Positions 6,442 to 7,867 of a stretch of DNA of 7,867 nucleotides are shown here, piece after piece. The stretch comes from Spirochaetia bacterium UBA5368 (GTDB lineage Bacteria > Spirochaetota > UBA4802 > UBA5368). The DNA is taken from contig DHPI01000045.1 in the NCBI GenBank assembly GCA_002407865.1, forward strand, positions 472 through 8,338. The letters are read 5' to 3'. The notes below the pieces were generated by a model. The model did no database searches and was not told the DNA's origin. It saw only the letters and a program-made list of their open reading frames with translations. Position numbers and translations under genes: made by a program. Within the stretch, counting starts at the first letter, position 1. Each line of letters starts with the position of its first letter.

Positions 6442-6468
6442 GCGTAACTCAATAACCGATCATCTGTG

Positions 6469-7867
6469 ATGTCAGTAACTATTAATATCCTGTCCTTTTT
6501 TTCCTTCGGCGTATTCTGCATATATTGCGCCATTGGCATATACGTTGTACTGCTTGACAGAAAGTCTCATCTCAACAGGGTGTTTTTTTTGGTCTGTACA
6601 AGCCTCGCCATCTGGTCGTTCGGCATTACACTATTTTATAATTCGCAATCGAAAGAGCAATGCTGGTTCTGGTATAAGTATTTCGCCGTGGGCTGGTATG
6701 CGACCCCGGCATTAATGCTGCATTTTTTTCTTGTACTTACGGGGAAGAATAAATTTCCAGGCGCACGGTTCGCATGGCCGTTGCTGTATGCTCCGCCGCT
6801 TTTGCTGACGGCGCTGACATTCATTTGCAAAACGGCTATTATCGCGGATTTCTCTATCAACTGGTTTGGATGGCGGCCGGTGTATTCCCTTGGTTCTCTA
6901 TGGTATTGGGTGTTTGCGGCTTATTTCCTCGCGTATCTTTCTGGATGCATAATTGTTCTGCTGCTATGGCGTAGCGCCACTGCATCCGTGCGGCTGCGCA
7001 AACAGTCCGGGATCATTCTCATCTCTTTTTCCATAACAATACTGGCGGGCGGTATGACGGGCATAGTGCTTCCGGTGACGCACCATGAATATGTACCACC
7101 GATCGTTCCGATTATTGTCGTGATCTGGGTGTTTAGCATATGGTACGCGATTACACGCTACAGGCTCATGGTGCTGACGCCGAGGGTCGCCGCGGACGAA
7201 ATTCTCTCTCGCGTTACCGACATGGTTTTCCTGGTGCAAACGGATGGAACGATCGTAAAAATGAACAGATGTGCAGAAAACATAGTACGGCAGAAAAAGA
7301 ATCTTGTAGGCGCTTCGCTGGAAATCATAACCGACGAACCGGAAATTATACGCGAGGCGATTGCGTCTGTCGCGTCGGGAGAAAAAGAGGAACAATGCGC
7401 AGTTAATTTTATATGGAAGGGCGGCGGGTCCTTTCCGGTGGAAATATCGCTGTCTCCGATAAAGGACAAAAACGGTGAAATCATCGGCATTGTTGCCACC
7501 GCTCACGATATGCGGCAAACGCACGAATTGTTGAGGGAAATAACGCGACGCATGGGGGTTGAAAACGAGCTGCGAAAAAGCGAGGAGCGGTACAGGTTTC
7601 TCCTGGAAAATACCAACGATGTTATATATCGTCTCGATACCGCCGGCATTATTACGTATGTAAGCCCCCATATATCGCAGTACGGATATACGCAGCAAGA
7701 ACTGATTAATAGCTATTTTATGCGGATTGTCTGTCACGACGATCGCGAGTCGTTACTCCGTGATTTCGCCAAATTGATGACGACCGGAGAAGAGGTTCCA
7801 TCCGCATTCAGAATATGCGATGCGCAGGGAAATCCCCACTGGATGGAGGATAACGCAAGAATTATTC
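6469..7867 (+). CDS. 7TM sensor with two PAS domains, probable histidine kinase, 3' end outside window
   Basis: From ATG 6469 the frame stays open to the window edge (466 codons plus one base). Residues 1-230 contain seven hydrophobic segments (about 5-28, 37-57, 69-91, 101-121, 143-167, 180-202 and 211-230) and resemble the N-terminal 7TM module found on bacterial histidine kinases. A PAS domain follows (about 240-350), with ILSRVTDMVFLVQTDGTIV, N266/A269 positions and a closing G.IIGIVATAHDM motif. After a charged helical linker (about 352-372) a second PAS starts with SEERYRFLLENTNDVIYRLD and includes ITYVSPHISQYGYTQQEL; it is cut by the edge. Expected role: a membrane sensor passing a signal to a cytoplasmic kinase or other output domain that is not visible. 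An in-frame TAA at 6445 limits the start to GTG 6466 or ATG 6469, and no clear ribosome binding site is seen. A diguanylate cyclase or phosphatase output is also possible. Confidence 0.85.
   Translation, partial: MSVTINILSFFSFGVFCIYCAIGIYVVLLDRKSHLNRVFFLVCTSLAIWSFGITLFYNSQSKEQCWFWYKYFAVGWYATPALMLHFFLVLTGKNKFPGARFAWPLLYAPPLLLTALTFICKTAIIADFSINWFGWRPVYSLGSLWYWVFAAYFLAYLSGCIIVLLLWRSATASVRLRKQSGIILISFSITILAGGMTGIVLPVTHHEYVPPIVPIIVVIWVFSIWYAITRYRLMVLTPRVAADEILSRVTDMVFLVQTDGTIVKMNRCAENIVRQKKNLVGASLEIITDEPEIIREAIASVASGEKEEQCAVNFIWKGGGSFPVEISLSPIKDKNGEIIGIVATAHDMRQTHELLREITRRMGVENELRKSEERYRFLLENTNDVIYRLDTAGIITYVSPHISQYGYTQQELINSYFMRIVCHDDRESLLRDFAKLMTTGEEVPSAFRICDAQGNPHWMEDNARII

Noticed and set aside
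6964..7737. Minus-strand frame of 257 codons
   Set aside because: It lies antisense to the 7TM-PAS sensor, whose plus-strand frame has clear membrane and PAS sequence; no domain is recognisable in the antisense product.

Overview
The window looks like ordinary bacterial chromosome of moderate G+C content, gene-dense, with short intergenic gaps. Gene styles point to a Gram-negative-type, probably anaerobic bacterium: a lipoprotein LemA, a flavoredoxin-like flavin reductase, an ADP-forming acyl-CoA synthetase-like protein and a 7TM-PAS sensor. A spirochaete or a deltaproteobacterial lineage would fit, but the phylum is a guess from general resemblance. I see no tRNA, rRNA, insertion sequence, CRISPR array or phage gene.

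Layout. Bases 1-387 hold the C-terminal two thirds of a flavin reductase-like protein. After 46 bases comes an OPT-family oligopeptide transporter (434-2353, plus strand). Its reading frame is cut by a single in-frame amber codon at 1820-1822; clear family sequence continues in the same frame on the far side. A convergent minus-strand gene (2365-3870) encodes a CoA-binding/succinyl-CoA-ligase-type acyl-CoA synthetase alpha subunit without an ATP-grasp domain. A divergent intergenic region of about 300 bases then carries a near-consensus housekeeping promoter (TTGACA, 17 bases, TATAAA) facing right.

That promoter leads into a compact three-gene cluster: lemA (4174-4758), a YgcG-type secreted TPM-domain protein with a glycine-rich tail (4761-5609), and a second TPM-domain protein with a membrane hairpin inserted in the domain (5622-6332). 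The first junction is 2 bases and the second 12, so the three are probably co-transcribed and act together at the cell envelope. LemA and TPM proteins recur together in bacteria, but their biochemical role is poorly defined. After a 133-136 base AT-rich gap, a membrane sensor begins (from 6469) with seven predicted transmembrane helices and two PAS domains. It runs off the right edge, most likely into histidine kinase or other signalling output domains.

The most notable observations are the amber-interrupted OPT transporter, which is either a fresh pseudogene, a sequencing error or a recoded stop, and the complete LemA-TPM-TPM envelope module behind a strong promoter. I do not see convincing evidence for an entirely new system.
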